64,000 nucleotides of DNA from Farysia itapuensis (Eukaryota; Basidiomycota; Ustilaginomycetes; Ustilaginales; Ustilaginaceae). Under the pieces are notes generated by a model. It was not told the DNA's origin and did no database searches. It was given only the letters and a program-made list of their open reading frames with translations. The stretch is from positions 1 through 64,000 of the forward strand of contig JALBYC010000009.1 of NCBI GenBank assembly GCA_023212645.1, written 5' to 3'. A program made the position numbers and the translations under genes. Below, piece by piece: positions 47,501-56,234 of this stretch; position 1 is the stretch's first letter, and every line of letters begins with the position of its first letter.

Positions 47501-49525
47501 CGACTAAAACTGCAATTCGAGCGCTCAATTGCCGGTGCGGTCAATGACATTGGTGTCGACATCAACCATGCCATGACCAGCACTTACTATCAGACTATGC
47601 TGCCCTTTGTTGCTGGTCTAGGTCCCAGAAAAGCGATCGCGCTGGTCAATGCCATCAGCACCAAGCTCGAAGGTACTCTCATCAACAGATCGCTTCTCAT
47701 CACCCGAAGCATCCTGACGTTCCAGGTATTCACCAACTGTGCTTCCTTCCTTCGCATCGATCAGGACATGCTGCTCGAAGCTGATGATGACGATGTTCCA
47801 GATGTGTTGGACAGCACACGAATCCATCCGGAGGACTACGACTTTCCACGCAAGATGGCTGCCGACGCTCTGAACAAGCACGAAGAAGATCTTGAAGGAG
47901 AGCACCCAAGTTTGCCATGTAAGGAGCTCATGGAAGATCCAGACCCGGCAGACAAGCTCGGTACACTTGATCTGGACAATTACGCACAAATGCTGCTTGA
48001 GCGAAAAGGCGAGAGAAAACGTGCGACTCTGCACTCTTGCAAGCAGGAGCTCATCAAGCCCTATGACGACTTGCGTGTCAAGCAGGAAGAGCCAAGTGCC
48101 GACGAGATCTTTACCATGTTCACCGGTGAGACGACCAAGACGCTTGAAAAGGGCTACGTCGTTCCGGTCGAAGTGATGCGAGTTCAAGACGGTAACAAAA
48201 TGGCTGAAGGCTTCATTCGTTGTCGTCTCGACTCAGGCATCGAAGGCAACATCGCGGCCGAGCATACTGTTGATGACTATGTCCCAGGCTCCATTCGCTT
48301 GCGAGACCTCGTTCGACCGCAACAGACGCTGGATGCAATTGTTACGGACATCGACAAGGAACAGTGTCGAGTGGAGCTAAGCCTTCGACCATGGGACTTC
48401 CAGCATAAGATTCCACACCAAGGCAAAACTCCCATCGACCAAAAGTTCTACGATCACGAGAAGGCCGAGCAGTGGAACCGCATCGCGATGGACAAGGCTA
48501 AGTCAAGGATTCAGAGTCGACGACAAAACCGAGTTATCGACCACCCCAACTATCACAACTTCAACTACCGACAAGCTACAGCGTTCCTAGCGAACCAGCC
48601 TCGAGGATCTGTCGTTGTGCGTCCTAGCAGTAAGGGGGACGATCATCTTGCCGTAACGTGGAAAGTGGACGATGGCGTCTACCAGAGCATTGATGTTCTG
48701 GAGCTGGACAAGGAGAGCGAATACTCACTCGGCAGAGTCTTGCGTATCGAGGGCATGGGGTCGTACTCTGATCTCGACGAGCTGATCGTCAATCATGTCA
48801 AGCCAATGGTTAACATGGTGGAGATGATGATGAACCACGAAAAGTACAAGGGAGCTTCAGAGGACGACCTGAACCGGTACTTGACCAATTGGTCACTTGC
48901 CAACCCTACGCGTTCTGTGTACGCATTCGGTCTGAACAGGGATCGTCCTGGCTACTTCAGCCTGTCTTTCAAGGCGAACAGAGACGCAGCCATTCAGACG
49001 TGGCCCGTCAAGGTGATGCCGAATGCTTTCAAGCTTGGACCAGCCGATCAACTTGCAGACATTCCTGCATTGTGTAACGCCTTCAAGACCCAGTACACGA
49101 CGCAGGCGAGTGTGGCCAGAGGCGCAAAGACGCCTTATGCAGGCGGGCGTACTCCCGGTCCTGGCATGGCAGGCGGAAGAACGCCTTACGGCGGTCGCTC
49201 AGCGATGGGTATGGCATCTGTTGCTGGAGGCGGATATGGAACACAGGCCCATGCTTATACATCTGCCACTCCGAACCCGTACCTCAACCCCGGAATGACA
49301 GCTGGAGCAAATTACAACCGTCCACCACCTCCATTCCCTGGAGCTCCACCGATGATGCCCGGTGCGCCACCTGGGCCTCCCCCTGCCTACCCGCCTCCTT
49401 CTTCGGCGTATGGTCAACCTGGACCACCTCCTCCGCGACCGCAAGTGCCGCACGGTATGCATCCTGACCGCTTCGCTCAAGCGAGCTACGGAGGAGGCGC
49501 CGGGGACCACGGCCACGGGTACTGA
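44501..49525 (+). CDS. SPT6: transcription elongation factor Spt6
   Basis: Single exon, 1674 residues. Spt6 is a histone chaperone travelling with RNA polymerase II. In order: an acidic N-terminus (to about 240) with the Spn1-binding region in it; a helix-turn-helix core; YqgF-like domain starting VLAVSHGGGDPRKD (about 808) with VVVVSGWSP (about 882); helix-hairpin-helix GLGPRKAIALVNAIS (about 1038); S1 domain from about 1218 (EGFIRCRLDSGIEGNI); tandem SH2 from about 1347 (HPNYHNFNYRQATAFL, GSVVVRPSSKGDDHL). A Gly/Pro-rich tail contains TPYAGGRTPG and GGRTPYGGRS, like the C-terminal repeats of Spt5. All expected domains are present. Confidence 0.97.
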   Translation: MADEEKVPAPYFQSDEEENLSDEGEGVDLMRADGNLVGSGGEDSSEEEEDDDPEEARRIAEGFIAEEDEDEDDDDEARKERKRRRKKKRKQNEEDFEVDEDDLDLLAENTGQARRKEAGRLKRFRRGSASPTGEDELAARQRTLDQIFEDDDEDIAPYRYRNAQYDDDEDLPSVGQALRAGAARKQREAAGGYEDDGLDDFIEEDEEEEEMQGLDEDQREALRQERREQKRRARMSGSAADPAKAGIDREAWDEIHEIFGNGEDYHWALEDDEEDVFEEEKGKMGYKDIFEPAQIAERMLTQEDERIKRIDIPERLQLACPGEEGLQLLERKLNDTELFEAAKWASTRISTRTAGEFLDDAGILFRYRSEFLNAVQLMLSYMLNDLLEVPFLFQHRFDELEHLTFDEHQGRYRSVDLLTRRELYTLGSLGLKYKTLVLRKDQLRASFDKISFDIKAETAVEGERDSDRYLRNQPLLQQRQIFEDMLGQAGSLEEISDISEWLVLRHGQKMKDAQAITSIMGDDAADDLDGLTITSSNIPSIAPGFKKPSLVGQYERINSTVISQLAKDFGISSEELAANITSPTRQYASKDPEDPPLVYADQFVGSEWGANTSEIALAKAKLLLSHDIGKDPVLKREMRQLYKDAAEFNIEPTERGMTVIDDQHPYANFKFLRNKPARLIPLQPAQYLQMLQAEDELMIKLDIGLKEQVLTRFETRLYNNYASEGISETSENWNEQRREIISEAVQKHLVPNGRLWLKEWLREESREVLLRHCEVLATKRVQAGAFMSRGMMARNRDPKIEEEERVPRVLAVSHGGGDPRKDVVQAVYLDERGRFREHTSFDDLRPLTQRQIEEREAEKERTRGKAVFTDHRADFVKLLKNRRPDVVVVSGWSPRTVELKNILKELADEAHQDICTMDKLDSDMERDQALIDVVTCHDDVARIYQHSSRAAEEFPELSELGRYCLALARYAQSPVNEFAALGNDLTAIILDPNQRLLPQDRLKLQFERSIAGAVNDIGVDINHAMTSTYYQTMLPFVAGLGPRKAIALVNAISTKLEGTLINRSLLITRSILTFQVFTNCASFLRIDQDMLLEADDDDVPDVLDSTRIHPEDYDFPRKMAADALNKHEEDLEGEHPSLPCKELMEDPDPADKLGTLDLDNYAQMLLERKGERKRATLHSCKQELIKPYDDLRVKQEEPSADEIFTMFTGETTKTLEKGYVVPVEVMRVQDGNKMAEGFIRCRLDSGIEGNIAAEHTVDDYVPGSIRLRDLVRPQQTLDAIVTDIDKEQCRVELSLRPWDFQHKIPHQGKTPIDQKFYDHEKAEQWNRIAMDKAKSRIQSRRQNRVIDHPNYHNFNYRQATAFLANQPRGSVVVRPSSKGDDHLAVTWKVDDGVYQSIDVLELDKESEYSLGRVLRIEGMGSYSDLDELIVNHVKPMVNMVEMMMNHEKYKGASEDDLNRYLTNWSLANPTRSVYAFGLNRDRPGYFSLSFKANRDAAIQTWPVKVMPNAFKLGPADQLADIPALCNAFKTQYTTQASVARGAKTPYAGGRTPGPGMAGGRTPYGGRSAMGMASVAGGGYGTQAHAYTSATPNPYLNPGMTAGANYNRPPPPFPGAPPMMPGAPPGPPPAYPPPSSAYGQPGPPPPRPQVPHGMHPDRFAQASYGGGAGDHGHGY

Positions 49526-49898
49526 GACCGACATTGTTCCTCCCACACTTGCATACCCCCAGATTTCCACACCTTCCCCCCCTTTCCTGTCTGAATGAGC
49601 AAAAGGAGCCCAGGCTGCAGTATCCACAGCAATTATTGATGTTCAACCACCCTGATTTGCGCCTCGAGAACTTGAGATGACTGCGATGGCACGCACTGCT
49701 TGCTAGCTGTGCGAAATTTCGAAATGGTGATTCCGAGGCCTGCGGGGTGTGAGGCAAAAAAAGGTGTTATTTTTGGCACGTTGGCAGCGCGGCAGCAACT
49801 ACAGCCGACTCCACCTTGCGCCGAATCTCTGTCACTTGCAGTAGTCACCTTTGGCAAGGAAGGCGACACATCTGTCGAACAACCGACGACTTGACGAC
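49526..49898. other. intergenic: SPT6 3' end and MIM2 promoter
   Basis: 373 bases. The stretch just after the SPT6 stop is C/T-rich. No gene recognised. Confidence 0.35.
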
Positions 49899-50548
49899 AT
49901 GGAAGAATTCACAACAGACACGCACGCCTCTACCGCCTACAGCGTTGGTGAGCAGCGCGATGAATCCGAGGTAGAGGAGCAGACTGGGTATCTAGACGAG
50001 GTTGACACACCGAAGCAAGATGCATCGTCAAATCTAGGACCATCGTCATTGTTTGCACTGCTGGCGCAACGCTCCGCCGCGCAATCACAGCCACATGCGA
50101 ACAGCGGGATGCCGCAGAGCCAGTCAGAATACGATGATCTACACTCATGGGCATCTCCAAGACCTCATCTGACACAGCCGCGCAAATCACGGCGTTCGCA
50201 AGGAAGCAAGTCACGCCGACAACATTCCAACCCATCATCAGCCACCATCTCAGCTAGCGACTCGGACGAAGTGGACTCAGAATACAGCGCCACAGACTCG
50301 GACGCTGACTCGGCCCTCCTGCAGCAGGAATGGGAAGAGCAGATCAACCAGCTTAAACTCATGTTTCAGATCATCCTCTGCCCGCTAGTCGGCAAATACT
50401 TCGGCCGGCAATATGCCTACTACCGTACGTTCATGTGCTTGTCTGACGGTTTGGTGGGAATAACAGCTGACATCTCGCGACATTCATAGTCTTCAAGAAG
50501 TACAGAAATGTGTACGCTGTGTTTCAGCGCTCATTCTGGGGCTTCTGA
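49899..50548 (+). CDS. MIM2: Mim2-like mitochondrial outer-membrane import protein
   Basis: Two exons, 49899-50424 and 50490-50548, give 194 residues; the 65-nt intron (GTACGT donor, TAG acceptor) joins ...GRQYAYY to LFKKYRNVYAVFQ. The N-terminal about 145 residues are disordered and acidic/Ser-rich, typical for Mim2. The conserved end is LLQQEWEEQINQLKLMFQI followed by a short hydrophobic helix with ILCPLVGKYFGRQYAYY, close to the EWEExLxQL...LxPxxGKxxGRR pattern of fungal Mim2. Mim2 with Mim1 inserts alpha-helical proteins into the mitochondrial outer membrane. The assignment relies on that short segment, so it is probable rather than certain. Confidence 0.7.
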
Positions 50549-50620
50549 TGGGTACTCCAACTTCATTGCAGTCTATTAAAGGAATCTAAATGAGCAAACG
50601 AGTGTAGAATGGCTGAATGA

Positions 50621-52486
50621 CTATCGCGAGAAGATTTTGCTGATCGCTGAAGGGATTCCGGCACGTCTGGCAACAAGGACGATGCTGAGAACGATGGCTA
50701 TCGCACAACCGATGGTGGTAATGACGAAAACTTGGCGGTAGCACTCCTCGCCTTCCATGCATAAATGTCGCGCGCCGGCATGTCCGTCGTCTATGTCTTT
50801 GTCGGTCTTCCCCTTCTTGTGTCTGAAAGCTTCAACTGTCGCGGAGAGCGCTGTACCAAGCAGAGAGTTGCTGACATCTTTTAGGACATGACTATCATAG
50901 ATTCTGCCAAAGAGCAGATTAAAGACGTTGCCGGCCACGACAGGTGACAGCGAGACAAAGCCGTAATTCTGACTGAAGTGCGCCATGCCGAACCATTCGA
51001 ATACCAGCACGGGGCAGATGCCGAAAAGCGTCCCGTACGCTAGACCCGTAAGCATCGACACCAGCAGCAGATCATGGACAGTCTCGATTGCTCCAGGCTT
51101 TGCCGCCAAAAGCTGCGATGCAAATGCAAGGGTGGTCACAACGATCAATAGCCAGACGCGCTTAGTCGCTGACCCCGTGCGGTTGACGAGAAAGTCTGAC
51201 AGCAAGCCGATAATGATCCGGCCGCTGGCGTTGCAGAGCGAAATAGCGGACACTTGACGAGCTTGAAGCTGCTGGACGGATGCTTTTGCCGAAAGCTTGA
51301 GTGCATCCACTTGCTCCCAAGGCACCGCTTGCGCATTGTCACGGGGAGACAGCAGCGAAGCAGCAAGCAGCATTGTATCGTTCCGATGATTGTAGTCCCA
51401 AAGAGTCTTGGTGATCGTACCGACATTGTTGATCAGCAACAAGCCAGCGCCAGATACGAGCGTCATGACGGAAAAGATGAGGTAGAAGTCGACCTGCTTG
51501 AACAGCTCTCGACCCGAAATGTCAATCACTTCCGGTCGAGTGTCTTTGGCAGAACGATTTTTAGACTCGTTTCTGCCCGTGAGGAGACCCTGAGACTCCG
51601 GATCAAGCTCTTCAGAAGCCTGGGTGTCAGAAAGAGGGGCTCGAGATCGGGAACCACTTGCAAGGTCCTGTCGAGGAATTTCGCTCTCGTCATCGGAAGC
51701 TTCAGCAGAGAGAGATTCAGGTCGGTCCCATATAGTGGCTCTTGAGCCAATATCCGAAGAGCTTCTTTGCCGTGAGTACCCCGGCGAGCCGAAGCTCCTT
51801 CGCCTTCCATCGACGCCGTTTACAGCATTGGTCGCCACAGCCGCCTCTGTAGGTGTAATTTTGACCAATGTTAGTCCCAAGAGCATGCTAGCCATGCTGC
51901 CAAACGCGAGCAAAAGTAGATAGTCGCCAGTGTTGCCAGGAAACAGCCAGTGCGAGAGAGAGGAATAGAAGAACGCGCTGAGGCCGAACCCAGACAATAC
52001 GAGAGCAGTGGCCGTTCCTCTACGAGTGCCATCCCATGACTTGGCTTGGGCGTTCATGGCAGCAGTGAATCCACCGCTGTTACCAATGCCCGTGAGGAGG
52101 TTGAGCCCAAACAAAGCAGTTGTCGAATGCAGTGACCATTCGCCGGTGTAGGATAGCGACAGACCAGCGTAACCGATAGGCACAAGGACAGCCGCTGAGA
52201 TCAAAGCCAGACGTGGTCCGCGCTTGTCGATGAAGCGTCCCCAGAAGGGAGAAGATAGGTATACACCCGCATTACCAGCAATACCGATCAGATTGATCTG
52301 GGTAGACGTGAGGTGCAAGCTTTCCTGAAGCTGCGGTGCGAAGGAAGAGAAAGCGTAGTTGGAGCCAGCCGAGAGTGAGACGCAGACGGACCCGAGTAGC
52401 GATACAATCTTCCTTCGCCGCAGCTTTGCTTGCTCTTCTGGTGACGATGACCGTGACAAGGTAGGCGACGAGAGTGTCTGGACCAT
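50621..52486 (-). CDS. MFS transporter, nodulin-like family
   Basis: 621 residues from ATG 52486 (MVQTLSSPTLSRSS); the nine upstream codons begin with TTG. The N-terminal half starts with KIVSLLGSVCVSLSAGSNYAF and FSSFAPQLQESLHLTSTQIN, typical of the nodulin-like MFS family, and has six membrane segments; an about 135-residue acidic, Ser/Arg-rich loop separates it from the second half with a further six (YLIFSVMTLVSGAGLLLINNVG). SNASGRIIIGLLSD-type motif (NASGRIIIGLLSDF) fits the family. Substrate unknown; fungal members are vacuolar or plasma-membrane carriers. It converges on MIM2 with 72 bases between stops. Confidence 0.87.
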   Translation of the reverse strand: MVQTLSSPTLSRSSSPEEQAKLRRRKIVSLLGSVCVSLSAGSNYAFSSFAPQLQESLHLTSTQINLIGIAGNAGVYLSSPFWGRFIDKRGPRLALISAAVLVPIGYAGLSLSYTGEWSLHSTTALFGLNLLTGIGNSGGFTAAMNAQAKSWDGTRRGTATALVLSGFGLSAFFYSSLSHWLFPGNTGDYLLLLAFGSMASMLLGLTLVKITPTEAAVATNAVNGVDGRRRSFGSPGYSRQRSSSDIGSRATIWDRPESLSAEASDDESEIPRQDLASGSRSRAPLSDTQASEELDPESQGLLTGRNESKNRSAKDTRPEVIDISGRELFKQVDFYLIFSVMTLVSGAGLLLINNVGTITKTLWDYNHRNDTMLLAASLLSPRDNAQAVPWEQVDALKLSAKASVQQLQARQVSAISLCNASGRIIIGLLSDFLVNRTGSATKRVWLLIVVTTLAFASQLLAAKPGAIETVHDLLLVSMLTGLAYGTLFGICPVLVFEWFGMAHFSQNYGFVSLSPVVAGNVFNLLFGRIYDSHVLKDVSNSLLGTALSATVEAFRHKKGKTDKDIDDGHAGARHLCMEGEECYRQVFVITTIGCAIAIVLSIVLVARRAGIPSAISKIFSR

Positions 52487-52767
52487 GCTGACGTGTCTGT
52501 GCGCCGTTTGCAAACGGAGCAGTAGGGATCAAACGCTTCTGCACAGAGTGAAAGTTGGACTGAATACCGGCTAAGCTACTGAGCGTGCCTGTCGAGCAGG
52601 TATGAAAGTGACGGCGGGGAGCGTGGGGTGCAAACTGGGAGGCAAAAGTTGGCGGCAATTGCACGTGCATGAGATTGCATAGAACTGGACCACAAAAACT
52701 AGAGGAATCACAATCACAGAATGCGCGTAACGCTGACAATGCGAAACGCGCTTGGGGAGGGGTGCTG

Positions 52768-54702
52768 TCAAGTAGTGATTGCAATTTGGATCTCTTGATA
52801 TGCTTGGCTTTGCTTGACCTTGAAAGCGCCACTGCTTGCTAAAGCAAGAGTATGGTAGAAAGCCTGAGCCGCAACTTCGGGATTGCTAGATGCTACAGGT
52901 GCTAAATCACTGAAAAAGAGAAAGCCTCTTGGGTCAGCCAGGTCGTTTTGCACCGACAAAGAGTACTCTAAAAAGTTTCGTGTTTCCTGACGAATGTCTT
53001 CGTCATGGGCCTGATTGGTAAGAGCATCGAAACGAGATGGTGCCGCAGGAGCGTCCTCGACTGTAAATGCATGAGCTGGGAGATTCAGCCTTAGGCCTTC
53101 CACCGAGGGGGTGCCAGGTGCCTGAAAAGGGAAATCATCAAAACCCGTAGCTGTTGATGGGGTACCAAATTTTGGAGCCACACTCGGTGATTCGTGTTGC
53201 CTAGACTGTGAACGTAGACCTAGTGGGGTATCGATAGATTGCTCCGCTGCAAATTGAAGCGGAGTTCCCTCACGCTGAAAAGTTGCTTGATCGTAGGAAG
53301 CGGAATGCAACAGGGACGATCGTCTACGCTGGGCCATCAACATATTCCAAGGTAACGATTCTCTTGGTCCTCTGAGTTCAAGTGGAACCTGATCGACAGC
53401 TGCTCGAGGAACTCCCATGTCATCATCGAAAACTCCACCGAAGTCTTCAAACGGTGATGGTGCGAAGGGACTCGAGGAATCAGGGCGGAACTCCACGTTT
53501 TGTGCTTCAGTCCGTAGATGACGATATCGAGCCTCTACTTGATGTAATCGAGCTCCGATGGTGGCGTCCCATAAATGGCTGAGTAGGTCGCCTTGTTGGA
53601 ACAGGTAAGGTGGCCCAAAGATTCTAGACCGTGCAAAGTGATCAGCAGCACGAGCAATATGCCTCTGAGATCGATCCTCACGCAGCTCTGCCATGCGGTC
53701 TACATAGCCGCTACGATACACTCTGAGCTCTTCATCTGTCAGCTCGGTGAGAACGTCTTGCAAGGGCTCCAGTCTGGGCACTCGACGAGGTCGACTTCGT
53801 GCAGGCCCAAGCAGAGCTTCAATCTCAGCCTCTTCGGCATCGAAAGGAAAAGGTCGCCGAGCAGGAATTGCTAGAGGTCCCGGCTGGTTCTGGTGCATTT
53901 GGGTGATGTCCAGCGAAAGACGATGATCCACGTCTGGCCACTCAGCCGAGGAGCTTCCGCCCAAACCCGATCTATCTCCCAGTGGCAACAGATCCAATCC
54001 TTCCTGAGGTCCGATGTGAAGATTTGTTGCTTGTCCGTCCACGGTGTCGAGACCTAAATCGAGACCGTCATAGCCATCGTCTTCATCGAACCCTTCAGCC
54101 AAGGCAGGAATAGTAAAATCGTCTTCACGCTGTCGCCCAACGCCAGGTTCGTCCTCTAAGAATCTGCCTGGTAGTGTTATCTGTTCTTCAGTAGCAACGA
54201 AGCGATTGGGATTCGGAGCTGGAGATCGGAAATCATCGATGAGTCCCGCTACTGGCGTTGCGTCCCTCAGACTAAAAGCGTCGATGTACAACAAGGCTTC
54301 TTGATCCAGGTCTAAAGCAAAGTAGGACATGTCGAGACGCATCGTGATAGTGTCCAGATGCTTTGCCGGTGGCTTAGGCATATCAATCGTCGAGGTCATG
54401 GTTTCCGACAGAGCAGTGATCTGTCTTCGAAGATTGGTATGGGCAGTGGAAACGTCCTGCATCCAGATCTCGGCCTGATGGTGGTAAATCTTGACTACTC
54501 CATACAAAAGCTGGCTTGACAGCCGCAACGCCATAGGCTCGCTTGGAGAACGAACGAGCGTGCACGCTTTGGACACATTCACTGCCAAGACTTCCTTGCG
54601 AGATAGGCGACGAACGGAGCTCTTGTTTCCCAGTGTTGCCGCCAGCCAGACGACGCCAAGCCCAGTTCTGCGTCGAGACAGAATATCGGAATTGTAGAAC
54701 AT
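52768..54702 (-). CDS. REC8: meiotic cohesin kleisin Rec8
   Basis: 644 residues. Rec8 replaces Scc1/Rad21 in cohesin during meiosis and is cut by separase. The N-terminal domain begins MFYNSDILSRRRTGLGVVWL, then AATLGNKSSVRRLSRKEVLA and PMALRLSSQLLYGVVKIY; the GLGVVWLAATLG pattern and RLS insertion fit fission yeast Rec8 better than Rad21. The middle is disordered with several ExxR-type sites that could be separase targets. The C-terminal winged helix ends FYHTLALASSGAFKVKQSQA and YQEIQI, matching kleisins. A mitotic Rad21 paralogue should exist elsewhere in the genome. Confidence 0.88.
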   Translation of the reverse strand: MFYNSDILSRRRTGLGVVWLAATLGNKSSVRRLSRKEVLAVNVSKACTLVRSPSEPMALRLSSQLLYGVVKIYHHQAEIWMQDVSTAHTNLRRQITALSETMTSTIDMPKPPAKHLDTITMRLDMSYFALDLDQEALLYIDAFSLRDATPVAGLIDDFRSPAPNPNRFVATEEQITLPGRFLEDEPGVGRQREDDFTIPALAEGFDEDDGYDGLDLGLDTVDGQATNLHIGPQEGLDLLPLGDRSGLGGSSSAEWPDVDHRLSLDITQMHQNQPGPLAIPARRPFPFDAEEAEIEALLGPARSRPRRVPRLEPLQDVLTELTDEELRVYRSGYVDRMAELREDRSQRHIARAADHFARSRIFGPPYLFQQGDLLSHLWDATIGARLHQVEARYRHLRTEAQNVEFRPDSSSPFAPSPFEDFGGVFDDDMGVPRAAVDQVPLELRGPRESLPWNMLMAQRRRSSLLHSASYDQATFQREGTPLQFAAEQSIDTPLGLRSQSRQHESPSVAPKFGTPSTATGFDDFPFQAPGTPSVEGLRLNLPAHAFTVEDAPAAPSRFDALTNQAHDEDIRQETRNFLEYSLSVQNDLADPRGFLFFSDLAPVASSNPEVAAQAFYHTLALASSGAFKVKQSQAYQEIQIAITT

Positions 54703-54968
54703 GTCGTCTAGGGAACAGGGGATTGGCTTCGACCGTCACAGGCATCAATCTCATGAGACATGATCGGATAGCGCGACTAGATATAGATTTTATGACAGCT
54801 GATATGCGTTGTGAACAGCAAACGAGACCACAAGCAAGATACTGCTGAGGAATTCGGGCATGGGGGTATATTGGCATTTGACGCAACAGGGGTATGATGC
54901 GGGACAAGGATGGCGGTATGAGGTATCAGCGTGATGATGCTTTGGGGCACAAAGTTAAAGTAGCAACT

Positions 54969-55457
54969 CTAGTAGGGTCGAAGCTGAGATGCAGGAAAGT
55001 GAGCGGTCCAAACGCTGGGAGTACTTGCGCCGCTAATGCCAAAGCTATCAAGGTTTGCCAAGGATTTTCGTAGAAAGACATTGTCAAAGCTTGTTTCTGT
55101 CTCGTCTGGACATCCGCCTCTCGCCAGACGCATGGCGGCCCAGTCTTCGTAGGCTTCGCCGAACTCGTCATCAGACGTGACCGGCTTGGCCGATGATTCT
55201 GTTGTATCGACTGCGTCTGGGAATCGGGGAGGTTGTTCATGACGAACAGAAACTAGCTGACTGACTTGGCCAGACGAAGTAGCGCTACGTGCTTGGATGT
55301 TTCCGCCTTCAGAGTAGCTAAAGAATGCATCTTTCTCCGTTGATGAATGATCCTGCTCCTTGTCTCCACTTGCGGTACGGATGTAGGTGCGGATGACACA
55401 GCCAATTAGCGCCAAGGCGACAAAGACCAATGCTCGAATAGACTCGCTGGATGTCAT
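54969..55457 (-). CDS. small single-TM hypothetical protein
   Basis: 162 residues from ATG 55457. An N-terminal hydrophobic helix (about residues 8-26, RALVFVALALIGCVIRTYI) could be a membrane anchor or signal anchor; the rest is polar, with an acidic patch SDDEFGEAYEDWAAMRLARGG near the middle that looks ordered. No family is recognised. The gene is supported by the well-formed anchor and the acidic tail rather than by homology. It lies between REC8 and the LTA4H gene, and is divergent from the latter. Confidence 0.55.
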   Translation of the reverse strand: MTSSESIRALVFVALALIGCVIRTYIRTASGDKEQDHSSTEKDAFFSYSEGGNIQARSATSSGQVSQLVSVRHEQPPRFPDAVDTTESSAKPVTSDDEFGEAYEDWAAMRLARGGCPDETETSFDNVFLRKSLANLDSFGISGASTPSVWTAHFPASQLRPY

Positions 55458-56234
55458 GGTGACGAAAGGAAGCAGAGGATGTGGAAGCGATAAGATGACT
55501 GACGGAACGGCGGAGGATGATTTGGGCTCCTGCCTTTCTAGGAATGGGAGGGTCGGTAGACTTTGCGCCTACAGATGCTGGAGCGAGATGAAATAAGCCT
55601 GTGATGTCTGAAGCTCAGACTTCCATCCAGATCACGAGTATTGACAGTGAGCAAAGGAGCGTGTCGTAGGGAAGCGGAAAGCAAAGCCTGATGAGAAAGT
55701 CGAACTTTGAGTCAGAGCTGGAAGGCAAACATCGATGCTAAACGGGACGGGCGAGATGGCTGAGCGGGAAGGAAAGACATCCTTTCAAACAGGCACAACA
55801 GTCTGGCATGTGACCACACATTTTTGCGAGGAATTTTCCTTGCGTACCCCACATTTCGTGATCCACATCGTGCATCTCGCCTTGCCCGATTATTCACATT
55901 GGGTTTCCAAACTCGATCCCGAACTTTTCGATCTCGCACGAATCGGCACCCCGAGTTCCGTTGATTGCGCCTCCTTCTAGACTGTCTTGCGCCTCCCTCG
56001 CATTCCCTCACCTGTCCCTCATAGATGGTGTTAGTAGCACACCTGTCTGTTCCAGTATTTTTATCAGCTGTCTCTAGATCTTCGCTCCTTACTCCTTGTC
56101 TAGCTCGCATCACTCGACAGCTGACTTTGCTTCGCACCGTTCACTCTCTGTCTCACCCGCATCTCTTTGTCAGGGGGCCGTGCATAACCCGCCAACGCGA
56201 ATACATTCGACCCAGCTCAGCATTGCTTCACACA
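55458..56234. other. intergenic: divergent promoter and 5' leader of LTA4H
   Basis: 777 bases. The last part is C/T-rich, like 5' UTRs here. From 56025 an ATG opens a frame that runs in phase into the aminopeptidase and would add 70 residues free of acidic residues until near its end, a possible presequence (see findings). A TGGCTGAGCGG word at 55757-55767 looks like a tRNA A box, but no matching B box follows. Confidence 0.45.

Noticed and set aside
55757..55767. tRNA A-box-like word TGGCTGAGCGG (Leu/Ser tRNA type)
   Set aside because: No B box (GGTTCGANNCC) follows at a suitable distance and no cloverleaf can be drawn; the word is probably chance.
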